A stretch of 64,000 nt of DNA from NCBI GenBank assembly GCA_963556495.2, contig OY747710.1, forward strand, positions 2,897,501 to 2,961,500, written 5' to 3'. The notes under the pieces were generated by a model. The model worked only from the letters and a program-made list of their open reading frames with translations, was not told the DNA's origin and ran no database searches. Source of the stretch: Valencia hispanica. Lineage: Eukaryota; Chordata; Actinopteri; Cyprinodontiformes; Valenciidae. This document shows positions 52,921-64,000 of the stretch, piece after piece; position 1 is the stretch's first letter; the number at the start of each line of letters is the position of its first letter. A program made the position numbers and the translations under genes.

Positions 52921-54290
52921 AATTCACGCCACGTACACATGTGAAAAAAACATGCATTCTCACCACCTCGTTTAAAAAACAAACTCCGTCCACACATAAG
53001 TGCGTTGTTAAGCACATTCATAGACATGCCAAACCTGTAGGGGGCAGTAGTTCCCCCAAATCTTATCCACTCAGAGTCACTTTCTATGTTCTAACTTCTA
53101 CATACAGCAGTAATTGAGCTTGTAAAAACAAGCAAGCAAAAAACGTTTGGACAATGAATGATGCCAACACATCTCTGAGGGCATAAATGCTGTTTCTGAG
53201 TGGAAACGCAGGTCGCACAAGTGATGTTGGAACATTTTTGTCGCAGACAGTGACGTCGTCAAACCTAAAACTCCAGTTACTTTTTTCCACTAGCAAATGC
53301 TTAAAATGGACAAAACGCAAATCTTCATTTTGGTCAGAGTCTTTAGAAAAAAACATTTTTGGTGCCGTTTTTGTGTGGATGACAGGCCAAATCGTAGAAA
53401 AATATGTTCATTTTGTGTGATACACGGCTACGTTTGGACAAATGCATTAATCATAAACTGAACTTGATGGATTGATTGATAACTAGGATCTATTGGAATG
53501 AATGAATGATTGGATTGATTTCTAGTTTTCATTTTGTTTATATACATATGTGTATACGATATATATGTTACTGACTGAAATAATATGTATGTTGACCCCT
53601 TATAAATGAATTGATTTGAAATTGGCCAGTTGTTGAATTGTTATTTCCCACACTAGTTTGGTGATCAGGATGGAGAGAGGTGAGAAAGTGAAGATGAAGA
53701 AGACAGACGGACAGTGAGGAAGGAAATCTGGTTGATAAGTACATTGATCTTTTTTTAAATGTATTATCATATATTTTTATGTGTATGTATTTTAATATAA
53801 AACAATTATTTTGAGGAGCCATGTTTTCCTGAAATTGTGCAGCACTTTTTGAAAAAAATGTTTTTACCAAGAATTCAAAGACTTCCCTAAAGCTTTCTGT
53901 GAAAATGTCTGTTTGTTAGTATAAACATAATAAACTGTTTTTTTTTCTATCGTAACGAAACATAAATCAGCAAATAAAGCTGGGTTTACTGATTTTCCCG
54001 CAGAAACACTGGAAGGTACGTTTTTTTTTTCACCAGGAGTCTGTCTTCACTGGTTTAGTTGTATTTAAGTCTTGTAATCTGCAACTAGCCGATCCTGGAC
54101 ACTGAGGCTTGATAGAGCTTGATGAGACATATGTTGGCCGCACAGCTATGCTTTGCTCTTTTTATCAATTTCAGATGTTTTTGGTCCAAAAAAGCAGAAG
54201 GATGTGATGAAAGAGATTTCTTCATTAGATTTTCACAGCAACCTTTCACCTCAGCCTTTGAGAAATTAGGAAATGGTGAAACTTTTTGTG
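52921..54290. other. Unassigned region upstream of gene D
   Basis: No exon or classified repeat was recognised apart from short AT simple repeats near 53530-53570. Confidence 0.45.
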
Positions 54291-54312
54291 TGTGTTTGCA
54301 CTGACGCTTACG

Positions 54313-54945
54313 TCAGAGATGTTCCTTCCATCTACCCACATCCACGTGTCTTTTTTTAACCCCACCCACCTGCTCCTCCTGGCTGTCGATCACCACCAGC
54401 TCGGCCTTCTTTTCAATACAAAAGTCTTGGCTTTGCCGCCAGGTTTTCCAATCAAGGCTATGCACAGATTTAGTAAACAGTTTGACTGAAAGGATGACTC
54501 CCAGGGTCCAGTTGAGTTGGTTCCTGTCTCGGTACAGTTCTGCTGTTCGTCTCTCTAAAGCTGCATTCATTGCCTCCAGCTTCAGATTCTGCTTCGTTAA
54601 AATGCCGGACTGTCTCTTCTGCTCATATGTGACTGCAGTCAGGTAAATAAAATGTGTTACCCACTCAGGTAGACGCTCAGATTCACAGAGAAACAGATGG
54701 ACTTACAATACACACTGAGGATGATGATGGCCAACATCATGATGAAGCAGATCATTCCCAAAAATGGCAGAGGGTGAAACTGAGCTCTCTTTTTATTTTA
54801 TACAAAAACAAGATCAACAAAAGTCAAATTTTTCCAGAATTTAATAAAAATATGTATTTTGATATGTATTTTATCAGACGTGCTCCAGTGTCTTCTGTTT
54901 CTGCGACTCATCATAAGTCATTTCTGTGAGGATCGAGTTTTCTAA
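54313..54945 (-). pseudogene. Gene D: divergent lectin receptor, internally deleted
   Basis: Exon-like pieces: cytoplasmic (about 54941-54875: NSILTEMTYDESQKQKTLEH), transmembrane (54788-54707: RAQFHPLPFLGMICFIMMLA then IIILSVY; 82 bases, GTAAGT donor), stalk (from 54632: TYEQKRQSGILTKQNLKLEA, coiled-coil). The stalk runs without an intron into the late part of the first CTLD exon (LDWKTWRQSQDFCIEKKAEL then VVIDSQEEQ), so the CTLD start is lost. A remnant of the second CTLD exon (TWMWVDGRNIS, other frame) follows directly. No third CTLD exon was found. Motif MTYDES holds one cytoplasmic tyrosine. It differs clearly from genes A and B. Confidence 0.75.
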
Positions 54946-55167
54946 AAAAATAAAAATAATATTTATAATTTATTTTCAATTAAAATACCTTTGGTTCTCT
55001 AAATTCTGAAAATACCTAAAATGTGTGTTTGTTTTAGAGGTTGTTATGGCCACCTGTTTTTTTACAGGGGCCTTGTTGTATTTTGTTAACTGCTTTTATT
55101 TTGTTAACTGTTTGTGTTTATTTTATTTTATTTTTTTCTTTCCCCCTCTGCATGTCAAGCTCTGCCT

Positions 55168-55671
55168 TATGGAGGACCATCCCTGCCAAAATTGAAAATA
55201 AATAAATAAATAAATGTGGAAATGAATAAATATGTGGGTAAATACAATTTAAAATAAATAAATAAATGTGGGAATTAATAAATAAATGTTAAAATCAATA
55301 ATTAAATAAATGTGGAAGGAAATAAATAAATATAAAAGTCAATGTGAAAATAAATTAATAGACGTAAAGGTAAATAGATAAATAAATAAATGTGGAAATA
55401 AATAAATGTGGAAATAAATAATTAAAGAAATGTGGACATAAATATATAAATAAATGTGGAAATACATTTTTTTTATGTATTCCCACATATATTTATTTTA
55501 AATTGCAATTACCCATGTATTTCCACATTTATTTATTTATTGCTATATTTATTTATTTACAGATGTATTTTCAATTTTTTTCCATTTATTTTTGTATTTA
55601 TTTACAAATGTATTTTCAGTTGTATTTATTGATTGATTGATTGTCCATTTTGGCAGGGACGGTCTTCCATA
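55168..55671. mobile_element. MITE built of AAAT repeats
   Basis: Inverted ends TATGGAGGACCATCCCTGCC and GGCAGGGACGGTCTTCCATA enclose AAATAAAT-rich DNA on the left and ATTTATTT-rich DNA on the right, so the whole can fold back. TA at the borders suggests Tc1/mariner-type mobilisation. Confidence 0.8.
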
Positions 55672-56820
55672 CTGCCTGACTTCTCTGTAGTCTGTTCCTG
55701 GCTCCTTCCTCCCCCCTCAAAGCAATCGAGACTAGCTGTAGGCGATGAAGCAATTGGGAGCTGCTGATTGGCTCCCTTGCCTTTAAAAGACATTCTACCT
55801 CACCTGCAGCTGGTGGAGTAGTTTGCCAATGTGTTGTTTCCTCTCCGAACCTTTATTTGGTGCTGTACTCATGTGTTGTACCTTAGTTCATTTTGTTATA
55901 CCAATTCTGTTCTGTACATTTGTTTTGGTTGCTCTACTCTGATTAAACTCTTTCGTTCCTCCATTTTAACACCGGTTTATGTTACTTCCCCCTTCCCTAG
56001 CTGAGCCAAGTAGTAACAGGGGTTAATAATAGATCCACTGTGATATGCCAACAGCAGGTGGTGATATTATTTCAAACTTTGAATGAAAAACATCCTGAAC
56101 AAGGCTAAAGCTGTAGTGATAAGAAAATTGATTATTTTTACTGACTCGTGTTATTAGGAGTGACTTTCTAAACTTAGTCGGACATTTTAGTCATCTGATT
56201 CACAGAGTCAGTGACCTGATGCCTGTCTTCCCTGATGAAACCACTGGCTTCATCAAGAAAATTATATTTTTTTTTGTGAAGAAAGTGACAGATGAACAAA
56301 TCCTAAAAGGAAACCCTAAAAATAAAGTTAGCCAAACAATATATATATATATATAAATAAAATGTATAATACTCCAGTAAATTTGTTGTTGATACATCTG
56401 GGAAAAAAATAAAGAAAGATATTGTCAATTAATGTAAAAAGGTGGGTAAAGGGCAGAATCCAGAAGCAATTAAGGAGGACCCAGGATCAGTTATTTTTCA
56501 TTGGAATAGGAACTAGGTAAACAATTTAAATTTAGTCTACTTCAGCAGACAAATGTCACATGATGGTGAATGAATCATTTGTTTCTATGCTTCCATGGAT
56601 ATATAAGGATGTAAGGGGGTGTTATATCAACTCAGGTGAGAAGGGGTTGCTTTCCCCATGGGGCTAACACAGCGGTCAAGTTGAAATATTAATATAAGTA
56701 CAGTTACAACAGCAGTTGTAACAGCACTGTTATGTAATGAGGAAATCAGGGAATGAGTTGATAAGAACAATTAATCATGAAAGTGACTCATGAGTTTTGA
56801 ACTCTTCGTTCAGGACTCGT
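55672..56820. other. Repeat and unassigned sequence
   Basis: 55895-56015 repeats 52310-52425. A short TA run is at 56339-56354. No gene recognised. Confidence 0.45.
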
Positions 56821-56825
56821 AGAGC

Positions 56826-57651
56826 AGGGGTTCTCAAACTTATGTAAATGTTTTTCACTCCCTTATAATCCTCATGCTGATAACATTTTGAAACAGCCTT
56901 TTGTACTCCTAGATATTGTAGAACTTATTTAGATTTTGAATCAATTCAACCTAAATGCTTACAATCTGTTTTATTTAAATCCAGACTTTAATAAAAATAA
57001 TAATAAAAGGAGATGTTGTTCTTTTTGCAGATTCTGCAGCCCCATGCAACTCATGGATGATTGAATTCCATAAATTGCATAAGCTGATCTGCTCCCCAAA
57101 AACTCAACATCCATTATATACAGATGGACAAACAAAAACTATATCGGTAGAACCACCTGGTCCTACCCAATCCCAGCATCTCTCCCAGCAAGGCTAACCC
57201 ACTGGTCTCCACTTTGTCTCAAATCCTGCAAGCCTATTATGTTTGCTAAGCTCAGACACTACATACTTATTGTTGCTGTTATTGTAGTTATTCAGAAAAT
57301 GTCTCTGTGACATAAAATAATTTCCACATCAGTCTAAAAAGGCACATCCACTGAGTCTTTAACACTTTTTCTCTTCTGAGAATCCCAGACTGGGTGGTGT
57401 TGATTAAATGTTACCCTATGAGTTAATAAACTGAACTTGGAAATAGTGTTAATACATAAAACAATAAAATGAGTTGCAACAACTCAAATGTAATTTATTG
57501 CACTAATTTTATTATTCTGTTTTGATAATCAGGTGATTGTATGCAGAATTTTGATGCCATAGTTTGTACAGATAAATGATTAAATATGATTAGGTTCTCA
57601 ATAGTATTTCACGGGGCAGGAGTGTTAATAATTGAGAACCACTCCCCTAAA
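56826..57651. mobile_element. Probable hAT-type MITE
   Basis: Starts CAGGGGTTCTCAAACTT and ends AATTGAGAACCACTCCCCTA, giving CAGGGG...TTCTCAA-type inverted ends with a small insertion. Target duplication not clear. No coding content. Confidence 0.55.
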
Positions 57652-58070
57652 CCATAACCTGGCTCTTTTAAGAGTAGGAAAGTAAAACCAAGAAAAAACT
57701 AAAGGGAGTTTAGAAATTAATAGTTTTTTTTATTCCTGTTTTATCTGGACTTTTACTGAAGATGTGGAGCTACGGGGTAAGATATGACTTATATTATTTA
57801 AAACATCTGGAAACTGATTGATAGCTAAAAAATTAACTGAAAAGCCTGAAAATAAACAATAAAAAGTATCCATAAGGTCTTCAAATTAATAATAAAGCAA
57901 ACAAAACAAAGAAGCTTAAAGATGAGGTGTTAACTTTTAACAGTCTGTTCATATGCACATACAAGAAATTGAGAAAGTTTAAAAATCTTAAAAACATTTA
58001 AAAGATTGTGTTTTTACATATGCCATTTACCAAAAAATAAAGAGAATTCCTGCATAAAAAGAGAACAGTG
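57652..58070 (-). other. Gene A 3' flank, shared with gene B
   Basis: 57725-58070 resembles 35195-35550, downstream of gene B's stop. It likely includes the 3' UTR of both genes; a polyadenylation signal could not be assigned. Confidence 0.45.
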
Positions 58071-58218
58071 TTAGATGGACCATATCACAGCTTCATGTTC
58101 ACAGATGAATTTGTTCTGAAACTCATTATTGGCTATGCTCCAGCTCTCTAAGAGATTTCTTCCTGGGATCAGCAGTGTGTATGGTCTTGAAGAATCACGA
58201 TCCTTCTTCATCCAGAAC
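58071..58218 (-). CDS. Gene A last exon: CTLD end and stop
   Basis: 148 bases after a TCTCAAAG acceptor. Reads FWMKKDRDSSRPYTLLIPGR, then NLLESWSIANNEFQNKFICE and a short tail ending in TAA at 58073-58071. Only the final CTLD cysteine (FICE) remains of the usual three late cysteines. Confidence 0.9.
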
Positions 58219-61200
58219 CTTTGAGACAGAAACATGAACCTCAGAACATCTATTTAAAAACAACCATACAATAATCAGCTGGTAGACTGATAACTTTCAG
58301 CATCAACAAGTTTTGTTGTAACTGTATGAATAAAGACAGATTTCAACAGAAGCCAGAACAGAACAGTATTGAATCACAGTTAAAATATTTAAATGTTCTT
58401 GTTTTACAGTTGCATCTTAAACTTTTCAACCCCAACAATAAATTATGTTCTTGGCAAAACAAGAATTTCCTTTGATGTTTTCAATAAATTAATGACACTA
58501 TAACAGGCTAAACTGATAAATAATGCTAATGTAACAAATTTATTTGATCAAATTTAAACAGTAAATCCTACTTTAAATGATACAGTATTGAAATAATCCA
58601 TCCCTCTGCAAATAATTCTTCATAGGAGTGTGAGTAAATTACTGTGTTCTATCTTGAGCACCCCTGATGTAATCAATGAAGGCCCTCACTCATTGCATCA
58701 TGTCTGTTTATGGAAGAACACCTCAAATGCCAGATAATTGTTTTATTGCATGTTAGAAATATGGCCCATTACAATAAATTGTCCACAAGGTTCAGGGAAA
58801 CCAATTACTTCCATTCACACAGTGGGAAAGACAAATTAGAGTACAAAAATAAATAAGAATGATAAAAATAAAAGGCAAAATATGAAAGCAAAATTAAAAC
58901 AAGTAAAAATGTTTAGTCTACTCTCTGTTGCTCGTAGCCAGCTTGTAAAACCAGTCTTTAACAGTGTTTTATAATCACTCAGACTCAGAGCAGCCCTAAC
59001 GTTTCCTGGAAGACTCTCCACAATCTGGAACCTGCCACTGAAAAAAAACATATATACCGGACTAAAGTTTAGTTCCAAGGATCTGAAGACTCTGAATACT
59101 AGATCTGGAAGGGGCATGAAGTGTTAAAAGCTCAGACAAATAAGCAGGGGGGAGAACATTCAGAGACTTATACCCGAACGGGATCCTTTAAAACACATGG
59201 AGCCATTGCAAGGACTTCCACACTGGAGTGACATGCTCCCTTCAGTCTTTACGAGTTAATAAACAAACAGCTGCATGTTGGGCCAGTTGTAGCCGGTTAA
59301 TATAAAGAGTTTCAGTAATCCAGTCTACAGGAGATAAAGAGGTGGATTACCGGAGGGAGATAGGGCTTTACCGTAGCTAGCTGTCTGAAATGAAAAAAAG
59401 CAAGACTGTACCACTGCATTGACTTACCTCACTAATTTAAAGAGTCATTAATAAAAAAAAAACAAGATTGTTTATGTTAGGTTTACAATAAGGTGACAAA
59501 ACACCTAAGAGGTAAGCAACAGTCTCTGGAGAACCTGTGTGTCCAACAAGAACAATTTCTGTTTTTTTTCCCCATCTTTCAGTTTCAAAACATTTGAGAC
59601 CATCCACTGCTTCACAGCAATCAATTTGTCGACAAACTAATAGAGTAAGCTTCTACCATTAATGTCAGATAAATGTGCAGATCATCTGCAAAGCAGTGAA
59701 CAGAAACATTGTGCTACTGAAAGATGGATCCCAGGGGCAACATATCCAGGGCAAAAACAAAAGAAAAAGTCCAAGAATCAAGCCTTGGGGCACACAACGG
59801 TTGAGAGAAGAATCCTCAGTTGAAAGGGCCAACTTTAACATAAATTGTTCTGTTCAACAAATGTGAGCTGAACCCCTGAAGGACCTTGCCCTTAAGACCA
59901 ACATATGTCTCCAAGCGAGAAAGCAGAATATCATGGTTGACTGTATCAAATCAAGTTATCCAATCAAACAAAAGAGCTGCAATATATCCAGAATGAGTGG
60001 TCAAAAACAAGTCATTAAAAACTTGTAATAGTGCTTATTCAGCCCAAAACACACCATCTTTTCTATCACCTTTGAAAGAAAAGTTAGCTTTGAGATTGGT
60101 CTATAGTTGGATAAAACAGTTGGGTCAAGGCTGGGCTTTTTCATTAGAGGCTAAATTGTAGCCAGTTTAAGATAATGTGGGACATAACCAGAAGCGAGTG
60201 AAGAATTTATCATTCTCAGAATGAATGGTCCAATAGTCTCAAACCTGTTTTTTAACTCTTGCTGAATAGAACGCCCTGTCTATGGAAGGAACCCAATGAT
60301 GCTCTGGGGCCGCTTCACTACCTCTGGAAACCTGCAGAGTGTTGAGGTCAAGATAGGTTCAATAAGGCAACAGGTTATTCTGAGAAAAAATGTCCTGCTG
60401 TCTGCGAGGAACCCCGATAAACTTGGGCGTCATTGGATCAAACAAAACAATGATCCCGATCATATCTCAGAGTCCTGGAAGATACCAGAGTCTACGTTGT
60501 ATTTAACTATTCCACAACCTTGTGAAAAATCAAACATTTCATAATTAAACATGCATATTTTTACGTAATAGTTCTTACCCAAGAGTGTCTTCGTGTCCAT
60601 CAACCCAGATCCAGGTGTTGTTAGTGTTTTGTAACCCCAGCCAGTATCCATGGTATTCATCATGGTAGGATCTGGTGTGATTGCTGACAAATTCCTATGA
60701 GCCGATGTTTCAGACTTTAATGAACCTGTTACAATTCTCCAGACTCTTCTAGATTTGCTTTACATTTCAGTTTTTACCTGCTCCTGCAGATCATCAATAA
60801 CAACCAAATCTGCATGTGTTTCCTGACAGAACTCTCGGCTTTGTTTCCAAGTCTTCCAAGGAGAAGGTTCATTGTAAAACAGGTAGCATTTTTCCTGGAA
60901 GGTAATCCAGCCTTTTTGACACGGCTGACACTCTGGTTCCATGAGACATGGTGAAAAAACCGAATAAAGTTATAGTTTGGTAAAAGAATCTCAAATGGAA
61001 AAAAATGAAATATATAAAATGATTCCCAGTGTATATTGCTAATGAATCAATATTACATGGTCCATACTTTGCCCAGGCCCTAGCTTTTTTTAATTTTCAT
61101 AATTGAAGATTAAAAAAACAAAACAAAATATATTTAGATATTTAAATCCATTCTAATAAATTAATCACTTTTGTCAGGGCAGTAGTCATTCACTGGAAAG

Positions 61201-63097
61201 TTGTCAAACTTCAGGATGGATCCCAGTGTCCTGTTCAGGTCATCTCTCTGTCGGCTCAGCTCCTTGGTCTGGTTCTCCAACATTATTCTATCCCCAACCA
61301 GTCGCTCGTTTTCTGTGGTAAGGTTTCTGATATTTTCCTGTTGCTTGGTCATCTTCATACTCACTTTAAAAACAAAAGTCAGAAAGTCATTAAATCTATC
61401 TATTTGTATCTAAGAAGCATTTACATGTTTTGTTTCTCTCTCAGATCTTTTCATTACTTCAGAAACTATTAGGATAGAAAAAGAAGATAAATAATCAGCT
61501 GCATTGACTAAGATTCAGGCACAAACAAGGGATATGACTTCAGTTTTCAAGCACCCACAACCTACAGAAATAAAGATTAAATATACCAACTTCAGTGCAT
61601 AACATAAGGATAAAGGAAGAATATGTACATGTATGTAGAAATGTGCCACAATACAGCTTACTGATTTTAATATTTCATTTTTGGGGCTGCACTGTGGCGC
61701 AGTTGGTAGCACTGTTGCCTTACATCAAGTAAATAACAGGTTCAAATGTGGCCTGGGGTCTTTCTCAATGGAGTTTGCATGTTCTCCCACATGGTTGAGT
61801 GAATATTCTAGTTATAGGCATGAGGGTGTGCATGGTTTGTTTGTCTGTTGGGTCTATAGTAATTTACACAGATTTACATCACATACAGTATACATTACAA
61901 TTTTACATCATTGCATTTTCATTGCATTTATTTATCTTGTTTCATTTTCATTTTCAATTTCAATTCAGTTTATTTATATAGCGCCAATTCAGAACAGATG
62001 TCATCTCAAGGCACTTAACAAGAAGTAATTTCAATACATTTATACAAACATTCCAATCAGTTAAAAAGTTTCCTATTTAAGGAATCCCAGCAGATTGCGT
62101 CAGTCATTGGCGTGAGGTTGGGCCCCGTTGATGCAGACTTTCCAACCACAGCAATCCTTCAGCAATCCCTCATACTGAGCAAGCATGTAGCGACGGTGGA
62201 GAGGAAAAACTCCCCTTTAACAGGAAGAAACCTCCAACAGATCCAGGCTCAGTAGGAGCGGCCATCTGCCACGACCGTCTGGGGGTTTGAGAAGACAGAG
62301 CAGAGACACAGAAGGAACAGAAGATCTGATATAAGAGAACTTTCTATGTTACAGAAAGTAAAAAGTTGATAACAGGACACAGTGGATGTTCAGTTACTGG
62401 GAGGATCATCCCAGTCGATGCCCCCCGTCCAACAGGGCATTGCAGCCAAGCAGGATACCAGACCAGGTACATCTTCTATGGAGAGAAAAACACTGAGAGA
62501 AAACAAAGTTAACAGTCGAAATAACAGCAAACTGGAGAGTAGTAGGAGAGAAAAGTAGCAGAGTGAAGAAAAGTGGTAAGTCTGTCCTCCAGCAGTCTAA
62601 GCCTATAGCAGCATAACTACAGAGATAGCTCAGGATGACCTAAGCCACTGTAACTATAAGCTTTATCAAAAAGGAAAGTTTTAAGCCTGGCCTTAAAAGT
62701 AAACAGAGTGTCTGCCTCACGGACTAAAGCTGGGAGCTGGTTCCACAGGAGAGGAGCCTGATAACTAAAAGATCTGCCTCCCATTCTACTTTTAGAGATC
62801 CTAGGAACTACAAGTAAACCTGCAGTCTGAGAGCGAAGGGCTCTGTTAGGAACATATGGAACAATTAGATCTCAATTGAATCTTAGTAGCTCCTCCTTCT
62901 GGTGGAAACTTGCATTTCAATGCTTTTAACCATTAAAAACTCTTCATAAAGAAGGCTAATAAAGTTTATTCTGTTGAAATGAAACTCACTGTAGATGATG
63001 ACTCCGATGCTTACAACCAGCAGGACACCAAGAATCCCCAAACATACCAACAACAGACCACAGTGACAGAGTGTTGCTGATTCCTCTTCTGCTTGAC
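58071..63097 (-). CDS. Gene A: C-type lectin-like receptor, five visible exons
   Basis: A paralogue of gene B on the same strand. Exons 63097-62990 (transmembrane), 61363-61169 (stalk), 60932-60778, 60694-60579 and 58218-58071 (CTLD) have the same lengths (108, 195, 155, 116, 148) and phases as in gene B, and no stop interrupts them. Cytoplasmic exons would lie beyond the right edge, so signalling motifs are unknown. The CTLD has the N-terminal CxxC, KCYLF and WLGL but no EPN or WND calcium residues and lacks the second disulfide cysteines, so protein ligand binding of NK-receptor type is more likely than sugar binding. A degraded LINE lies in the last intron and a LINE 3' end in the first visible intron. 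Confidence 0.87.
58830..60250 (-). mobile_element. Old L2-type LINE, degraded
   Basis: Minus-strand sequence inside gene A's last intron. 60110-60050 encodes NYRPISKLTFLSKVIEKMV, an RT fingers block, and 59970-59930 corresponds to the AFDTVNH block with deletions. The rest is 3' UTR-like to 58830. It is more decayed than other LINEs here, and no equivalent was seen in gene B's intron. Confidence 0.65.
60285..60480 (+). pseudogene. Tc1/mariner transposase relic, shared with gene B
   Basis: Reads MMLWGRFTTSGNLQSVEVKI, then ILRKNVLLSARNPDKLGRHW and KQNNDPDHISES. It occupies the same intron position, in the same orientation, as 42570-42790 in gene B. It marks common descent of the two gene units. 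Confidence 0.8.
60579..60694 (-). CDS. Gene A exon: CTLD middle
   Basis: 116 bases after an ATAG acceptor, donor GTAAGA. Reads [20 protein letters not shown] then [23 protein letters not shown] motif and two N-glycosylation sites present. Confidence 0.92.
60778..60932 (-). CDS. Gene A exon: CTLD start
   Basis: 155 bases. Reads CQPCQKGWITFQEKCYLFYN, then [20 protein letters not shown] and IDDLQEQ. Acceptor GAACCAG, donor GTAAAA. Confidence 0.92.
61169..61363 (-). CDS. Gene A exon: coiled-coil stalk
   Basis: 195 bases. Reads [20 protein letters not shown] on through a charged heptad-like stretch to NRTLGSILKF and NDYCPDK. Acceptor TTTAAAG, donor GTGATT. The ATG near the acceptor is a spliced internal codon, not a start. 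Confidence 0.88.
61683..61810 (+). mobile_element. tRNA-like SINE piece
   Basis: GGGGCTGCACTGTGGCGCAG then TTGGTAGCACTGTTGCC (A-box-like) and AGGTTCAAATGTGGCC (B-box-like), followed by GGAGTTTGCATGTTCTCCC. A widespread fish repeat type. Confidence 0.65.
61950..62873 (-). mobile_element. L2/Maui-like LINE 3' end
   Basis: Minus-strand 5'-truncated LINE. 62873-62650 encodes the RT tail, including LLVVPRISKSRMGGRSFSYQ, APLLWNQLPALVREADTL and FKARLKTFLFDKAYS. The UTR follows to TATAAATAAACTG near 61965. It supplies the coding tail missing from the copy at 25690-29737. Confidence 0.88.
62990..63097 (-). CDS. Gene A exon: transmembrane segment
   Basis: 108 bases after TTCTCTCAG, donor GTGAGT. Reads [12 protein letters not shown], then [20 protein letters not shown] and IIY. 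Nearly identical to gene B exon 3. Confidence 0.92.
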
Positions 63098-63109
63098 CTG
63101 AGAGAAACA

Positions 63110-64000
63110 ATGATGATCAATATGGTTATTGATGTGATTTTTAATCACATTTCTTTTTGTCTGTATGTAACCATTTCAAATATTAGTTTCTGCCTTTAAA
63201 TCTTCTCTAACCTCTTTAATTAAGATCAAGATTACATATTTTGATAGTCTTGTCCATATGTTTACTTTATATATTATTTTACTATGAAAAGTATTGTCAG
63301 CTGTTGCCTGAGGGCTTGATGGATAACAGCATTATTGAAAACATGTACATAGTAAAATATAACTGAATAAAATTTCCTGTTGGCACGAGATGCTCAGAAT
63401 AGATCCTTATGATTAATCAGTAATAAAGACTTCTAGTTGTTGTTGGAACCCATTCTTTTAAAAATTGATACCTGATCAATTAAAAATATGCAAATTATTT
63501 CTGACGTTTTTTTTTATTTTTACATGCATATTTTTAGCATCATGACGAAGGAAGTCTCAAGGTACCCTGATGGACAGCTCTACATCAGGATCATCTTACT
63601 CCTTTAGAGAGAGCACCTTGATGGAGTCCTTCAGCTTCTGGACTGCAGGGGTTCATGTTGAGGTTCTCCTTCAGCCAGACAGGTTCCCTATTATTTCTTG
63701 TTAAAACATCTGTCAGTGGATCAACTCAGACAAGGAGATGATCAGCTGGATCTTATGGACCAGTTCCAACAGTTGTGGACTGATCTGGTGTCAGAGAGGA
63801 TCTAGAGTGGCTATTGGTGTGGCACTTGGACATGTGGCAATGGGATGTCGACCATGGGAATTGTCCCGGGGTGTCGACAGTGCAAGTCGGCCATCGACTG
63901 GCCGTGGCCTCTGCAGCTTGGCGGCGGTGGTGGGGGACCCATGTCGGTCAATCTGGTCTAGTATCTGCTGGGGGATGGGATGCCCTCGGGCCTATAGGCC
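63110..64000. other. Right edge: intron-like sequence and GC-rich repeat
   Basis: No cytoplasmic exon of gene A was found before the edge. 63740-63805 resembles 4790-4855. From about 63820 a GC-rich stretch (GGCGGCGGTGGTGGGGGACC) resembles the heads of the unclassified poly(A) elements in style and may be the tip of another insertion. Confidence 0.45.

Noticed and set aside
60760..60942. ATG at 60942 as start of a lectin protein
   Set aside because: The ATG lies in the intron just before the AG acceptor at 60933; the exon is joined to the stalk exon in phase.

Overview
The window looks like teleost fish DNA. It is AT-rich, intron-containing and packed with L2/Maui-like and Rex1/CR1-like LINEs, Ty3/Gypsy-like LTR pieces, hAT and TTAA-type DNA elements, tRNA-like SINEs and a gammaretrovirus-like endogenous retrovirus (ERV). 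No bacterial operon, rRNA or functional tRNA gene was seen. All family names come from reading motifs by eye; no database was searched.

The host genes are a decayed cluster of type II C-type lectin-like receptors (NK-receptor style), mainly on the minus strand. Gene B (35551-48212) can be read as seven exons in matching phases. It gives a 283-residue protein with one ITIM and one ITSM tyrosine motif in the cytoplasmic tail, a transmembrane helix, a coiled-coil stalk and a C-type lectin-like domain (CTLD). Gene A (58071-63097) has the same last five exons, with identical lengths and phases; its cytoplasmic exons are not in the window. Gene D (54313-54945) is a divergent, internally deleted relative. 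Gene E is only a first exon (5680-5743) that has lost the ITIM tyrosine. Gene C (30115-30660, plus strand) is a rearranged, inverted fragment with a frameshifted transmembrane exon. The CTLDs of A and B lack the calcium-binding EPN/WND motifs and also both cysteines of the usual second disulfide.

Layout: 1-660 unassigned; 664-4780 L2-like LINE; 4890-6030 lectin-derived sequence with gene E exon 1; 6540-8500 LINE fragments and a GAAA microsatellite; 8513-13464 ERV with two nearly identical LTRs, a 5-bp target duplication, a His-tRNA-type primer site, a leader holding eight hairpin repeats, gag, and small remnants of pol and env; 13690-16545 Gypsy-like LTR pieces and a minisatellite-built ORF; 16546-25655 a nest of transposons several layers deep; 25690-29737 another L2/Maui-like LINE; 29738-30950 lectin fragment C; 31300-33055 an LTR fragment and an unclassified poly(A) retroelement; 35551-48212 gene B, with its last large intron holding a 4.85-kb hAT-like element; 48213-54300 repeats; 54300-54945 gene D; 55168-57651 MITEs; 58071-63097 gene A; 63640-64000 GC-rich repeat.

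The most unusual signal is the array of eight about 45-nt units in the ERV leader. Each can fold, in viral sense, into a bulged hairpin with a UGCG loop, and stem differences between copies compensate each other, which suggests selection on RNA structure.
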